A DNA stretch of 64,000 nt from Taklimakanibacter lacteus (GCA_003576695.1 QOZQ01000015.1:1-64000), one strand, 5' to 3'; positions 36,328 to 45,122 are shown, counted from the stretch's first letter. Numbers and translations: made by a program. The notes: generated by a model not told the origin, from the sequence alone.

Positions 36328-37638
36328 ATGTTACGCAGTGCGCTCGTAGCGCTGAGTGCTGCTCTTATTCTTATCGTCGCTTTGGGCTGGCAGAATATCA
36401 TGTCCACCAGCTGGGGCCAGCTGTCGGTCGGGTGGGACAGCCTGTCGACCTATTACGAGCAGGACCCGGTCAAGTTTTCAGGTGTCATCACCGATGAAAG
36501 CCAGATCAAGCCGCTGATCCCGAAAATGGTCGCCGCCGGCATAAGCCTGGACAATGCGCCCTATCCGCAAACCCGGACTGAGAGCGCCCGGCTGACCACC
36601 AGCAACCGGGAATGCGAGGGAACGAAGGCCAATCTGGACAAGACTTCGCTGTTCCTGCGCTCCAATCTGTTCGAGCCGCTCGATCCGATCGTCGCCTATC
36701 ATGACCGCAGCACCAGGGTTCCCTCGGACCTTGCCCTGTTCTTCCAGGAATATGGCTACGGCCAACACGGACTCACCACCAATGCGCTGGGCGAACGCAC
36801 GACGCTTCCCGCCACCGACCTGCCCCGCAAGGTGATCGTGGCCGGCGGCGCCTTCGCCTTCAGCGCCCCGCTCGATGATGCCAACACGCTCGCCTCCAGG
36901 CTGCAGGCGCGTGACGATGCCCGCCAATATGTCACGCTCGCCATCCCCCATGGCACGGCCGAACAGGTGATCTGTAACCTGAACAAGGAAGTGCCACGCT
37001 ATAGAGGCCAGATCGACGAGCTCATCTATGTCTATGCCGAGCAGGATCTCGATTCGGGCCGCAAATACGGCACGCCGGAGGAAGTGATCGCCTGGCTGAA
37101 GAATCTGGCGCAGAATGAATCGATCGCGAAGACGACGATCGTCTATGCGCCGACCATCTACAATGTGGCGCCGCAGCTCACCCGCGGCAAAGGGCAGCTC
37201 AGCGAACGCATTCCCAATCGCGACGCCCAGAAGGACCGGCTGAGCAAGATCGCCGCCGGTGCCGGCTTTGGCTGGTTCGATATCGGGGCGATCGTGAGCG
37301 ACGCCAACAAGACCCAGGCTGCGCCCTTCTCCATCCTCACTTACTTTGCCGATGACAGCAATCTGTCGCTGGAGGGCATGAACCACCTGATCGACAAGAT
37401 GAAGCCACCCAAGGTCGAGCCCGTGCTCGCCTCCACCGCGCCCCAGCCGGGCGAGGAGGCGCAGGCGCAAGCGCCGGTCGATCCGGCGCCCGAGCTCAAG
37501 AAGCGCATCGCCAAGCAGGAAGACGCGCTCGAAAAGATTCGCGCCGCGGCAGGACGCGCCGCCAAGAACAACCGGCTCAAGCGCCAAGTCGGCGACATCC
37601 TGCAGAAGCTCAAGGAAGAGCTGGCGGGCGAGCCTTGA
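36328..37638 (+). CDS. membrane-anchored protein, possible SGNH-like fold
   Basis: 436 residues. Membrane segment at about 5-24, then a large periplasmic domain, then a Glu/Ala/Pro linker and a basic coiled-coil tail (KRIAKQEDALEKIRAAAGRAAKNNRLKRQ). The core has a VIVAGGAFAFSAPLDDANTL segment followed by an ordered alpha/beta alternation (ARQYVTLAIPHGTAEQ, DELIYVYAEQDL, TTIVYAPTIYNVAP) and a late DDSNLSLEGMNHL; the order recalls SGNH hydrolases or their inactive relatives, but the catalytic Gly-Asp-Ser is not clean. Standing alone between the MFS gene and tRNA-Gln. Confidence 0.6.
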   Translation: MLRSALVALSAALILIVALGWQNIMSTSWGQLSVGWDSLSTYYEQDPVKFSGVITDESQIKPLIPKMVAAGISLDNAPYPQTRTESARLTTSNRECEGTKANLDKTSLFLRSNLFEPLDPIVAYHDRSTRVPSDLALFFQEYGYGQHGLTTNALGERTTLPATDLPRKVIVAGGAFAFSAPLDDANTLASRLQARDDARQYVTLAIPHGTAEQVICNLNKEVPRYRGQIDELIYVYAEQDLDSGRKYGTPEEVIAWLKNLAQNESIAKTTIVYAPTIYNVAPQLTRGKGQLSERIPNRDAQKDRLSKIAAGAGFGWFDIGAIVSDANKTQAAPFSILTYFADDSNLSLEGMNHLIDKMKPPKVEPVLASTAPQPGEEAQAQAPVDPAPELKKRIAKQEDALEKIRAAAGRAAKNNRLKRQVGDILQKLKEELAGEP

Positions 37639-37663
37639 ACGTCAATTCCGGCCCCGCCTGAGC

Positions 37664-37738
37664 TGGCTGGGGCGCCAGGATTCGAACCTGGGAATGGCGG
37701 AATCAAAATCCGCTGCCTTACCACTTGGCTACGCCCCA
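37664..37738 (-). tRNA. tRNA-Gln (anticodon TTG)
   Basis: Minus-strand cloverleaf: acceptor TGGGGCG (37738-37732) pairing with CGCCCCA, anticodon stem GCGGA/TCCGC around the loop TTTTGAT, T-loop GGTTCGAATCC, and an encoded 3' CCA (37666-37664). The anticodon TTG reads CAA glutamine codons. Confidence 0.95.
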
Positions 37739-37928
37739 TTGACCGGCGGGGGACCATATATCCGCTCACCTGCTGCACCGCAATGACGGCGTCACGCCTG
37801 CGTGATTTTAACGGGAATGGCCGTTCCGCGAGTTGAACGATTGTCATCTCCATGCGCCCACCCGGTCGCTGCTGTTTTGGCTTGACCGCAATCGGCTGGA
37901 GAGGCAAAAGCCCTGTGTTTTCAGGTTA

Positions 37929-38005
37929 CGGAGTGTAGCGCAGTCTGGTAGCGCACCTGCTTCGGGAGCAGGGGGTCGGAGGTTCGAATCCTCTCACTCC
38001 GACCA
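37929..38005 (+). tRNA. tRNA-Pro (anticodon CGG)
   Basis: Plus-strand cloverleaf: acceptor CGGAGTG/CACTCCG, D-arm with AGCGCAGTCTGGTAGCG, anticodon stem CCTGC/GCAGG around TTCGGGA, T-arm GAGGTTCGAATCCTC, and encoded CCA at 38003-38005. Reads CCG proline codons. Confidence 0.96.
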
Positions 38006-38552
38006 ACTTTCCTAATACATTGTTTTTATTGAAGAATATCGACGGAAGCCCTATGGGGCAGCCGCTCGGGGTTTGACGTGCGTCGCACTGCAATCTTAGA
38101 TTGACAGCGATCTCAAGACCTGCCGTCTGCCGAATATCCTCTCCAAGCCCCGGAACGCAGGCCGGCACCCGCAAAATTGTCCAACTCCCTTGAGGTTGAT
38201 TCGCCACGGAGGCAAATCAGACCTCGCACGCCCTGCCTCCCCTCCCCCGCGGCCCCACCTCAACGCTTCCTGAATATCTGCCAGGACTTCTGCAGGATGG
38301 GCAATGCTATCCTTCGTTCCAATCCACTTTTCAAGCAATGCTGTGTCCTGTCTACAACACCGCCTCACAAACCGACCAGGCATCAGCAATTTCGCCTGAA
38401 CGACGATGGTGCTTGTGATAGGGGAGCTGGCGAAGGATGTCCTGCCGGCGTCGCGGCAGAATCAGGCCCTGGGGCCATACACCTTTCCACATAGATACCG
38501 AGGCCCGCATGATCTTCGGCTTAATGCGCCCTCACCGGAGACCATGCAGCGA

Positions 38553-38578
38553 CGGGTCGGCTTTTGCCGGCCCGTTTT
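38553..38578 (+). terminator. orphan rho-independent terminator
   Basis: Stem CGGGTCGGC/GCCGGCCCG (one G-U pair) around TTTT, followed by TTTTCATTT. There is no supported protein gene on the plus strand in 38006-38614, so the terminator either closes a short untranslated transcript or serves the tRNA-Pro unit 550 bases upstream. Small overlapping open frames in the region have no family signal and poor coding character. Confidence 0.7.
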
Positions 38579-38614
38579 CATTTCACGGTCATGCCTGCCG
38601 GACGAATGTCCGCA

Positions 38615-39571
38615 TCAGTGATCGCCAGACTCATGATCTGATGTCCCGTTATAGAGCTCCGTGCTCAGATACTTGATCCCGGAGTCGCACATCACCGTGA
38701 CGACGGTGGCCTTAGGGCCCAGGCGCTTTCCGATCTCGATTGCGGCAACGAGATTGGCTCCGGTCGAGGTGCCGGCGAAGACGGCTTCACAGCGGGCAAG
38801 ACGGCGGGACATGGCCATGGCGGCGGCAGTTGATACCGGCACGATCTCGGAGACCAGCTCCGGCCGCCATAGGGGAACGACGAAGCCGGCACCAACGCCT
38901 TCGATCCGATGGACACCACCCCTCCCCCCCGATAGAACCGCAGACTCCTCCGGCTCAACGGCCACGACCTGTATTTCGTGTCCGCGGCGGCGGAAGCCTT
39001 CGGCAACACCGCGCAGGGAAGCCGAAGTACCAGTGGCCTGCACAAAAGCGTCGATGCGGCCTCCTGTCTGCGCCAGCACCTCATCCGCCATGGCATGATA
39101 AGCGGGAAGCTGATCTTCATTCTTCAGCTGGTCGGTCCAGAAGGCACCGGTTCGCTCGGCGATCCGGCGCGCGGCCTCGATCATGCCGCGGGTCAGATCC
39201 GCATCCATGCCTCCGGCCTTGCTCGGGACAATGGTCAATTCGGCACCGAGAGCCGCCATGTGGCGACGCTTTTCGATACTGAAGGCATCAGATGTCACGA
39301 TGCTGAGCGGATACCGTCTGGCGGCGCAAATCAGGGCCAGGGACACGCCCGTGCTGCCTCCGGTATATTCGACTACCCGGCCACCAGGCCTGAGCCGCCC
39401 GGACCGCTCGCCTGCCGCGATCATGGCGAGCGCCATTCGATCTTTCATGCTGCCCGTCGGGTTCTCGCTCTCCAGCTTCATGAGCATGCGAGCGCATCCC
39501 GCCGGCGCAAGCTGCGACACCTCCAGCAGAGAAGTGCGGCCAATACCGTCGATGATCGAAGTGATGGGCAT
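38615..39571 (-). CDS. PLP-dependent cysteine synthase family protein
   Basis: 318 residues. Fold-type II PLP enzyme with the Schiff-base lysine in ESENPTGSMKDRMALAMI, the phosphate loop GGSTGVSLALICAARRY, FVQATGTSASLRGVAEGF, and CDSGIKYLSTELYN near the end, which are features of cysteine synthases and close relatives. The operon-less gene is divergent from a MarR regulator; a palindrome lies across the shared start region. Start uncertain: ATG at 39571 leaves the palindrome free, whereas ATG at 39586 lies inside it; neither has a clear ribosome site. Confidence 0.87.
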   Translation of the reverse strand: MPITSIIDGIGRTSLLEVSQLAPAGCARMLMKLESENPTGSMKDRMALAMIAAGERSGRLRPGGRVVEYTGGSTGVSLALICAARRYPLSIVTSDAFSIEKRRHMAALGAELTIVPSKAGGMDADLTRGMIEAARRIAERTGAFWTDQLKNEDQLPAYHAMADEVLAQTGGRIDAFVQATGTSASLRGVAEGFRRRGHEIQVVAVEPEESAVLSGGRGGVHRIEGVGAGFVVPLWRPELVSEIVPVSTAAAMAMSRRLARCEAVFAGTSTGANLVAAIEIGKRLGPKATVVTVMCDSGIKYLSTELYNGTSDHESGDH

Positions 39572-39584
39572 TTTCACTATATCC

Positions 39585-39611
39585 ATGTATCTACAACTAT
39601 TGTATATACAT
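39585..39611. promoter_or_regulatory. MarR operator candidate
   Basis: A 27-base palindrome: arms ATGTATCTACAA and TTGTATATACAT match at 11 of 12 positions around the centre CTA. It lies between the divergent cysteine-synthase-like and MarR genes and ends four bases before the MarR start, the usual place for a MarR dimer site controlling both genes. Confidence 0.7.
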
Positions 39612-39615
39612 CTTA

Positions 39616-40083
39616 ATGGCAAGAATCAACCCCACCCGAAAGACCCTCGTCGCGGATGCCCGCCAAGCCGTCGCGACCTGCGTGGGTCTCAATGTCAGGC
39701 AGGCGGCGCGGCAGATCACGCGCGTCTTCGATGAGAGGCTCGCCGAGAGCGGCCTGACATTGGCCCAGTTCGGGCTCCTTGCCCACATTGCCGCCGCAGA
39801 GGACGACACGATCGGCGCACTTGCGCAACGCACCGGCCTCGAGCAATCGACCCTGTCGCGCAACCTGCGCCTTCTTGAATCAGCCGGGCTCGTCGAGATC
39901 GCCATCGTGGAGAGGGACTTGCGCCGGCGTCTCGTATGGCTCACCGAGAATGGAGCCCATCGGCTCGACAAGGCCTTGCCGGCGTGGCGGGCAACCAATA
40001 AGGCGCTGGCGAAAGTCGTCGGGCTGGAAGAAGCCAAAGCTCTTGCTGCCAGAAGCGCGCTTTTGCTGCCCGGCAGGGCTTAA
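39616..40083 (+). CDS. MarR family transcriptional regulator
   Basis: 155 residues. Winged HTH: ESGLTLAQFGLLAHIAAAEDDTIGALAQRTGLEQSTLSRNLRLLESAGLVEIAIVERDLRRRLVWLTENG, recognised by the LEQSTLSRNL recognition helix and the wing with ERDLRRRLVWLT. N-terminal dimer helix from VGLNVRQAARQITRVFDERL. Probably controls itself and the divergent cysteine-synthase-like gene through the palindrome between them. The ligand is unknown. Confidence 0.92.
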   Translation: MARINPTRKTLVADARQAVATCVGLNVRQAARQITRVFDERLAESGLTLAQFGLLAHIAAAEDDTIGALAQRTGLEQSTLSRNLRLLESAGLVEIAIVERDLRRRLVWLTENGAHRLDKALPAWRATNKALAKVVGLEEAKALAARSALLLPGRA

Positions 40084-40090
40084 CAATTCA

Positions 40091-40387
40091 TCACGCGGCG
40101 CCGCGCCGTCGCTTGCGGATCTGCGGACGCGATGGCGGCAGATCGCCTTTGATGGCGAATTGCAACGTCTCCCAATCTTCCGGCGTGAGCCCCTGAATCA
40201 GCATGGACTCGATGCGTCTGAACAGATCGGGGGCAATCTCGTTCACCCTGTAGAGGATATAACCCAATTGGTTCAATGCGTCGGCGCGCAGTTCCTTTGA
40301 TGGCCGATCGCCCTCGCTGCCGCATAGACGAACGATGCCCATGATGCTGTTGATGAGATCCGTGTCATCGCGGGAGAGATCCGGCAT
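40091..40387 (-). CDS. hypothetical protein
   Basis: 98 residues, mostly helical, with two leucine-rich segments (DLINSIMGIVRLCG; ADALNQLGYILYRVNEIAPDLFRRIESMLI) and a basic tail (KRRRGAA). No family recognised. It is convergent with the MarR gene, separated by seven bases. The coding call rests on codon use and length only. Confidence 0.5.
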   Translation of the reverse strand: MPDLSRDDTDLINSIMGIVRLCGSEGDRPSKELRADALNQLGYILYRVNEIAPDLFRRIESMLIQGLTPEDWETLQFAIKGDLPPSRPQIRKRRRGAA

Positions 40388-40616
40388 GGCGTCAAAATAC
40401 TGCAGCCACCGCTCTTTCCCAATGCTCTCGCCGATGAATATTTAACGTCGGCTATCAGCAGTCCTTCCGCCTGCTCGCAATTGAGGGAATTGTTTCCGCC
40501 TGGCGGAATTCAGCTCGCTCCTTGATTGCGCCGGACCGTGCGCGACGCCCTGGCATTGCATGATCAAGCCGTGCGCGCCTGCCCAGGGTATTGCCCCCCG
40601 AGCAGGTGCTGTCATA

Positions 40617-40799
40617 TCAGGCGATCCGGTCGATCTCGCTGCGGCTGATGCCAATATCGTGCAGCATGCGGTCATCAAGCGACTGCAGCTGACGGCGCAC
40701 CGCCTTCTTCGCATAATGCCGGCGAATCCGCTCGACCAGGCCAGGCAAAGACTTGTCATGGGCCTCGACCATGAAGCCGCGGGAAAGGTGACTGATCAT
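40617..40799 (-). CDS. DUF1127 domain protein
   Basis: 60 residues ending in the DUF1127 signature: a basic helix VERIRRHYAKKAVRRQLQSLDDRMLHDIGISRSEID. DUF1127 proteins are very small, arginine-rich, and abundant in Alphaproteobacteria; some have been linked to RNA binding and phosphate or carbon metabolism. ATG at 40799 has GGAG seven bases upstream; starts at 40811 and 40853 are also open. The gap 40388-40616 holds nothing I can name. Confidence 0.85.
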   Translation of the reverse strand: MISHLSRGFMVEAHDKSLPGLVERIRRHYAKKAVRRQLQSLDDRMLHDIGISRSEIDRIA

Positions 40800-41038
40800 C
40801 TTGTGCTCCATCAAATGAATTGAGGGCCGCGCTTTTAGGGGTCCATGGCGCAATCGGTGCTGAATGCCACATTCATCCGGGATTCATCTGGCAACCGCCA
40901 TCACGCCCCATCTCGCGGACGATCTTGCCTTCTCGCTGAATTACCTGCCTGATCGCAAGCTGATCCTTGCCCGCCAAAATCCGGTGGCCGGCCTGTTCAT
41001 CAGTGCGCCCGCCCCGTGAAAGCCCGCACGAATGGAGA

Positions 41039-41896
41039 TCAGGCCTGTCTGCGCACCACGCCGGCCTCGGCCAGGAGGAGACCGCTGGGCAGGAAGTCCC
41101 CCAGCTTTGCCGTGAGCTCGCCGGAAATGAACCAGCCGGATTTGGCCCGTTTGTCGTAGAAGAAATGACGCGAGCCTATTCGCTCAATATCCAGAAAGAC
41201 CTTGTCACCGGTGGATGTGCGAACCCAGAAGGTCGTACCATCCTGGCGTGCGCCCTTGCGGAAGCCGCCGAGCTTCGGGACGGTGCAATCGGTGTGCTCG
41301 AGGAACTGCATGAAGTGATAGCGGCAGCGGACACCGCCGTCCGGCGACATGATATCGATGGGATAGAAGGCGTGACGGCCCTCCTCCAGCTCGACGATCG
41401 CCTTCATCACCCGATCCGATACGACGTTGACATGCAGAATCTGCGAGAATTCCGGCAATATCTTCGGCGCATTGACCTTCAGGGTCACCTGCTTGATCAC
41501 ATGATCGGGGTCGACCGGCTGATAGGGCCAGAGATGAAACACGTCATGCGGCTTGTAGTCGGTTCCATTGCGCAGCTGATACGCTTCGATACGGCGCGTC
41601 TTCAACCGGCTCTCTTCTTCAGTATCCCAGGTCACCAGGTCGTTGAGGGGCCGGATGCGGTTCTGATAGGTCTCGAGAATCTCGAAGAACGTGCGGTCAC
41701 TGACTTCAGCAAAGCCCGGGACGGTGAAAGCGGGCTTGACGACCGGAATGGAGGCGGCAACCGGAGTTGGACCGGCGATCGGAACGGGAGCCGCAACAGG
41801 AGCAGGGATGGGGGCCGTAGCGGCCGCCGCCATGATGACCTGCGGCGCCGGCGGCGGCACTTTCGGGCCAAATAAAAGCTTGTCAAAGAACCCCAT
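41039..41896 (-). CDS. hypothetical protein, weak resemblance to DUF1629/Imm11 proteins
   Basis: 285 residues. After MGFFDKLLFGPK comes an Ala/Pro/Val-rich linker to about 55, then a folded domain: DRTFFEILETYQNRIRPLNDLVTWD, LHVNVVSDRVMKAIVELEEGRHAFYPIDI, and the tail KRAKSGWFISGELTAKLGDFLPSGL. The late pattern of a Lys/Ser-rich strand then GELTAKLGDFLPSGLLL is like the end of DUF1629 immunity-type proteins, but no toxin partner is adjacent. Treat as unknown. The 230 bases in 40800-41038 before it hold no supported gene. Confidence 0.6.
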   Translation of the reverse strand: MGFFDKLLFGPKVPPPAPQVIMAAAATAPIPAPVAAPVPIAGPTPVAASIPVVKPAFTVPGFAEVSDRTFFEILETYQNRIRPLNDLVTWDTEEESRLKTRRIEAYQLRNGTDYKPHDVFHLWPYQPVDPDHVIKQVTLKVNAPKILPEFSQILHVNVVSDRVMKAIVELEEGRHAFYPIDIMSPDGGVRCRYHFMQFLEHTDCTVPKLGGFRKGARQDGTTFWVRTSTGDKVFLDIERIGSRHFFYDKRAKSGWFISGELTAKLGDFLPSGLLLAEAGVVRRQA

Positions 41897-42227
41897 ACGC
41901 AGACCCTACGCAACTTACTGGCTGGATAGCTTTATCGAATTATCGTTAAGGAAGACTTGCGATAGCCATCCCGTGCCCTCCAGCGAAAGGGCCCGGACGC
42001 AGGGGAGACGCCGGGCCCAGGTCGTTTCAGGATTTGAGCGCGTTGGGAGCGCGCAACCCGACCCTAGCAACCGGCGATCACCAAACAATTTCTCGCGCTC
42101 CGGTGAATTGAATACAATCATCGGCAATTTCCACCACCTGCCGGCGGCGCCGGCGGCGATCATCTCGAATGTGCGACAACTTTGCCCGTTGAGATCGCAG
42201 CCAAGCCGTCACAACGGATATTCCGCC

Positions 42228-42533
42228 ATGACCTTCGATCCGACCGGTCCCCAGCCTGAATCTCCGTCCCGCCATGCGCCCGGACTTAGCCTGGGCCGCA
42301 TCATCGGCGGCACCGTCCTACTGGCGGCGCTGACGGTGGCTGGAACCTATCTTTTCGGCGGTTTCTCCGGCGTGAGCACCGCCGGGATCATCGCGCTCAT
42401 CCTTGGCGTTACATTCTCCTACGCCCTCGGCGTGGGCCTCATGGTCGCCGTCTTCCACAGCAGCCGATTTTACGATGACAGCGCCCATGATGCCGCGCGC
42501 GATCATTTCAAGGATCGTCACGATGATTCCTGA
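42228..42533 (+). CDS. small membrane protein with two transmembrane helices
   Basis: 101 residues: a Pro-rich cytoplasmic start, two membrane helices (IIGGTVLLAALTVAGTYLFG and AGIIALILGVTFSYALGVGL) and a charged tail ending HDAARDHFKDRHDDS. No family recognised. The longer open frame from 41691 is antisense to the neighbouring gene; ATG at 42228 fits the topology. The bases 41897-42227 before it hold no other supported gene. Confidence 0.65.
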   Translation: MTFDPTGPQPESPSRHAPGLSLGRIIGGTVLLAALTVAGTYLFGGFSGVSTAGIIALILGVTFSYALGVGLMVAVFHSSRFYDDSAHDAARDHFKDRHDDS

Positions 42534-42627
42534 TATAATTAACTGACTGGTTAATTTATTATATGGATATGAAAAACCGCCCATGCGGTCATTGCGAGGC
42601 TCGGGCGAGCAGACTAGATCAAGGCGG

Positions 42628-42704
42628 GGCCCCGTAGCTCAATTGGATAGAGCATCAGACTTCGAATCTGAGGGTTGCGCGTTCAAATCGTGCCGGGGTC
42701 ACCA
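42628..42704 (+). tRNA. tRNA-Arg (anticodon TCG)
   Basis: Acceptor GGCCCCG/CGGGGTC (one G-U pair), D-arm AGCTCAATTGGATAGAGC, anticodon stem TCAGA/TCTGA with loop CTTCGAA, T-arm with GTTCAAATC and encoded CCA at 42702-42704. Reads CGA arginine codons. Confidence 0.95.
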
Positions 42705-42754
42705 AAAGCTGCAATCTGCGCATGGCGCAGGCAGGGCTGAAAGGAAGCGGCACG

Positions 42755-43027
42755 ATGGCCCAGCAGGACGTGAAGCCGGCGCCGATACGCAAGGCAGACA
42801 AATCCACATGGCCACCGGGGGTCCGCGCCATCACCGCTGACGAGCTCGAGGCGATCGGCGTCGATCACCGCGGCGACCTCTATTGGCATGGCAAGCATGT
42901 GCAGGTGCGGCATCCGCTGGTGCTGAACTTCTGGCACACGCTTCTTGCCACCGGCACGGCGCTTTCCGCGATCGCGCTCGGGCTCATTGAAGCCATCAGG
43001 TTCTGTCTGGAGATCTGGGCGCGTTGA
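42755..43027 (+). CDS. hypothetical protein with C-terminal membrane helix
   Basis: 90 residues. A soluble N-terminal part (RAITADELEAIGVDHRGDLYWHGKHVQV) and one C-terminal helix (WHTLLATGTALSAIALGLIEAIRF), so tail-anchored. ATG at 42755 was chosen over 42722, which overlaps the tRNA-Arg end region. No family recognised. Convergent with the next gene. Confidence 0.6.
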   Translation: MAQQDVKPAPIRKADKSTWPPGVRAITADELEAIGVDHRGDLYWHGKHVQVRHPLVLNFWHTLLATGTALSAIALGLIEAIRFCLEIWAR

Positions 43028-43058
43028 AGCGCACCCGCCTCGGACAGCCGCCGACGAC

Positions 43059-43487
43059 CTACTCCCACAAATGCGGCGTCTCCTTGTCATTCCTGGTTTC
43101 GGTGGCACTGGCGCAGAAAGCATCCTTCCGGGCGGCACCTTCGGCGAGGAACAAGCCATAGGACGTGCCGATCGCAATCAGGATGCCCGTCTGCCTTTCG
43201 AGCTTCAGCTCGTCGGAGAGCTTGTCGCCGCCTGAATTCACGATGGCGTTGACGGCCTTGGCATATTTGACATTGTCGATCTCGAAGCCGGCGCACAGAC
43301 GCGACACTGCCGCCTGATAGGCAAGGCCGTTCACGGTCGCGAATTGCTGGGGTGTCAGCACACCCTCCTGCTCCTCGATCGCCGCCTTCCAGGCATCATC
43401 CAGACGGTGGTCATCGGCAGTGGGCTGGGCCGCCGCCGCGGAAGCGAATGCCAGGACACCGGCCATGGCGCAAATTGCAGTCTTCAT
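43059..43487 (-). CDS. secreted hypothetical protein
   Basis: 142 residues with a signal peptide (MKTAICAMAGVLAFASAAAA, cleaved after AQ or AAA) and a helical mature domain with two cysteines (SRLCAGF; DAFCAS). Likely periplasmic. No family recognised. Followed upstream on the same strand by another small secreted protein gene 14 bases away, so they may be one unit. Confidence 0.68.
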   Translation of the reverse strand: MKTAICAMAGVLAFASAAAAQPTADDHRLDDAWKAAIEEQEGVLTPQQFATVNGLAYQAAVSRLCAGFEIDNVKYAKAVNAIVNSGGDKLSDELKLERQTGILIAIGTSYGLFLAEGAARKDAFCASATETRNDKETPHLWE

Positions 43488-43501
43488 GTTTCGCATTCCT
43501 C

Positions 43502-43843
43502 TCAGTAGCCGAATACCCGGGCTGTCCATTTGTAGGCGAAACCGCCATCGACACCGTAGCAGGCACGCTGCATCGGATAGCAGATGACGGCGGGCGTCGG
43601 CATGAAGCTCTGATTCCACGCCGGATTGTAGCCGCCCGGGCCATAGGGCGGGACGTAGCCCGGATAATAGACATCACGGTGATGATGATGCTTCTTGGAG
43701 AGGGCCGCGCCGACGGCAAGCCCGATGACACCACCCGCAACGGCGGCACCGGCGTCGTCGGCATGCGCTGTGGAAGCGGATAGCCCCGCGGCCGGCAGCA
43801 AGGCCAGGCTCAAGCCCAGACAAAGAATTCTCCTGGATATCAT
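43502..43843 (-). CDS. secreted Gly/Tyr/His-rich protein
   Basis: 113 residues. Signal peptide (ISRRILCLGLSLALLPAAGL through AHA), a short glycine-zipper-like GAAVAGGVIGLAVGAALSKK, a HHHH cluster, and a Tyr/Pro/Gly-rich tail with YYPGYVPPYGPGGYNP and two cysteines. The ATG at 43843 follows a strong GAGGGT site. It looks like a small envelope protein of the glycine-zipper type; the His cluster could bind metal. Function unknown. Confidence 0.7.
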   Translation of the reverse strand: MISRRILCLGLSLALLPAAGLSASTAHADDAGAAVAGGVIGLAVGAALSKKHHHHRDVYYPGYVPPYGPGGYNPAWNQSFMPTPAVICYPMQRACYGVDGGFAYKWTARVFGY

Positions 43844-44228
43844 TGTGACCCTCCGCTCAACGTGGTGCCATAGTATTGCTGAAGCGGAGATGTGACAGTC
43901 AAGCAACATCGACTTCGGGCGGGATGAATTTCGAGGATCGCCGCCACTTTCAGCCAGGGGTTCCCGGCCGCTCAACCTCCGGCGTGGTCCTTGGCCATGG
44001 AAGACGCCATCCCGATTCGGGATATCGGGTCGGGAAAATGCCTTTGCCGGTGCGATGGGCGGGAATCCGCTTCCCCGGGCACAGGCAAGTGCCCGAAATC
44101 GCACGCCAAAGTTTTGCCACAGGCGGGTGGGAGAGGACTCTGGTATTGTTGATTAATATCTAAATTTATAGAAATATTGGCTTGATCCGCTTACTGACGA
44201 GATGAAACCATAGGTTGGCTGGACGTAG

Positions 44229-44846
44229 TTGATCGTGAACCATGAGATCGTACTGAAAAGGGGGCGGCTGGCGTCTGCGGCGCTGGTCTTCGCTTTCTTT
44301 GCGATGTCGCAATGGGCGCATGGCGAATGCTTGAGCCCCTCCGCCGAGGTCGGCGCGACCGCGACCACCGTCTATCGCTGCTCGGAAGAAACGCTCCCTT
44401 CGGCAAAGCAGCCTTTGCTCGCCGGTCCGGAAAAGACGACGACGGTTGAGCGTGGATCTGCCGATGTTCCCTGGTTCGAGCCGACGCCCCAGGCGACGGC
44501 CATCAAGCCCGCAAAGGCCGCGCCTGAAATGCCGGCTGCGGTTTCAGTGCCGGAGAAGAAGGATGTAGAAACGGCAAAGGCCACGCCCGAGCCTGAAGAG
44601 CAAGCCGCGCCCAAGCGTGAACGGCCCAAGGCAAAAGCGAAACCATCGGCCAGGAAGAAGGTGGCGGCCAAGAAAAAGAAGAAGAAGAAAGCCCGGATCG
44701 CCAAGTCCCAGAAGCCAAAGGCAAAGGCGGTTGAGCAGCCGGCGCCGGCCACTGCCGAGGCAAAGCCTGCCGATGACAAGACGATCGTCTGGACAAAGAA
44801 GGACATGTCGCTCGGCAGCCGCATCACGAACTGGCTCGGCCTGTAA
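44229..44846 (+). CDS. exported Ala/Lys/Pro-rich protein
   Basis: About 205 residues. Signal peptide-like SAALVFAFFAMSQWAHGE, one folded segment with two cysteines (CLSPSAEVGATATTVYRCS), then a disordered Ala/Pro/Glu linker and a strongly basic KKVAAKKKKKKKARIAK stretch, ending in LGSRITNWLGL. Start unclear: TTG 44229 or GTG 44235. It may bind nucleic acid or anionic polymer; no family assigned. It is the last plus-strand gene before the prophage. Confidence 0.6.
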   Translation: MIVNHEIVLKRGRLASAALVFAFFAMSQWAHGECLSPSAEVGATATTVYRCSEETLPSAKQPLLAGPEKTTTVERGSADVPWFEPTPQATAIKPAKAAPEMPAAVSVPEKKDVETAKATPEPEEQAAPKRERPKAKAKPSARKKVAAKKKKKKKARIAKSQKPKAKAVEQPAPATAEAKPADDKTIVWTKKDMSLGSRITNWLGL

Positions 44847-44870
44847 GTCCGTTCCGAAGAAGCAGATCCG

Positions 44871-45122
44871 CTATTGATGGATGCGACGTATATTGGCTCG
44901 CCACAGTAAGCGCGTGATAATTCGCTCCGCCTTGGCGACGCGATCTTCCGGAGCTTCCGGAAAGGCCATATGGATCCCCTCATGAATAAGCGTCGACAGC
45001 CACTGGCGAGGCTCCAGGCGAGGGTCGATCTCTATCAATCCCTCTTCGGTGAAGGCCTGGCCGGCGGCGCGTTCGCGTCCAAGCTTGCGTTCCGCGAGGA
45101 TCAGTTTTCTCGGCATGGTCAT
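44871..45122 (-). CDS. small HExxH protein (putative phage zinc metallopeptidase)
   Basis: 83 residues. Segment WLSTLIHEGIHMAFPEAP contains the zinc-peptidase motif HEGIH; the third ligand is probably a downstream Glu/Asp in EDRVAKAERI. The N-terminal strand PRKLILAERKLGRERAAGQAF precedes it. It resembles very short SprT-like proteins seen in phages. ATG overlaps the stop of the Rz1-like gene (ATGA), making it the last member of the lysis cassette. Whether it acts on protein is not known. Confidence 0.68.
   Translation of the reverse strand: MTMPRKLILAERKLGRERAAGQAFTEEGLIEIDPRLEPRQWLSTLIHEGIHMAFPEAPEDRVAKAERIITRLLWRANIRRIHQ

Noticed and set aside
38177-38494. open frames on both strands between tRNA-Pro and the cysteine-synthase-like gene
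   Set aside because: Biased, non-conserved looking translations without ribosome sites; not enough to call a gene.
42583-42840. 85-residue open frame reading VAQLDRASDFESEG
   Set aside because: This is the well-known false translation of a tRNA gene; it overlaps tRNA-Arg.
42628-44870. tRNA-Arg as the prophage attachment site
   Set aside because: No integrase and no repeat of the tRNA 3' end was found in the window, and the genes between tRNA-Arg and 44871 look like host genes.
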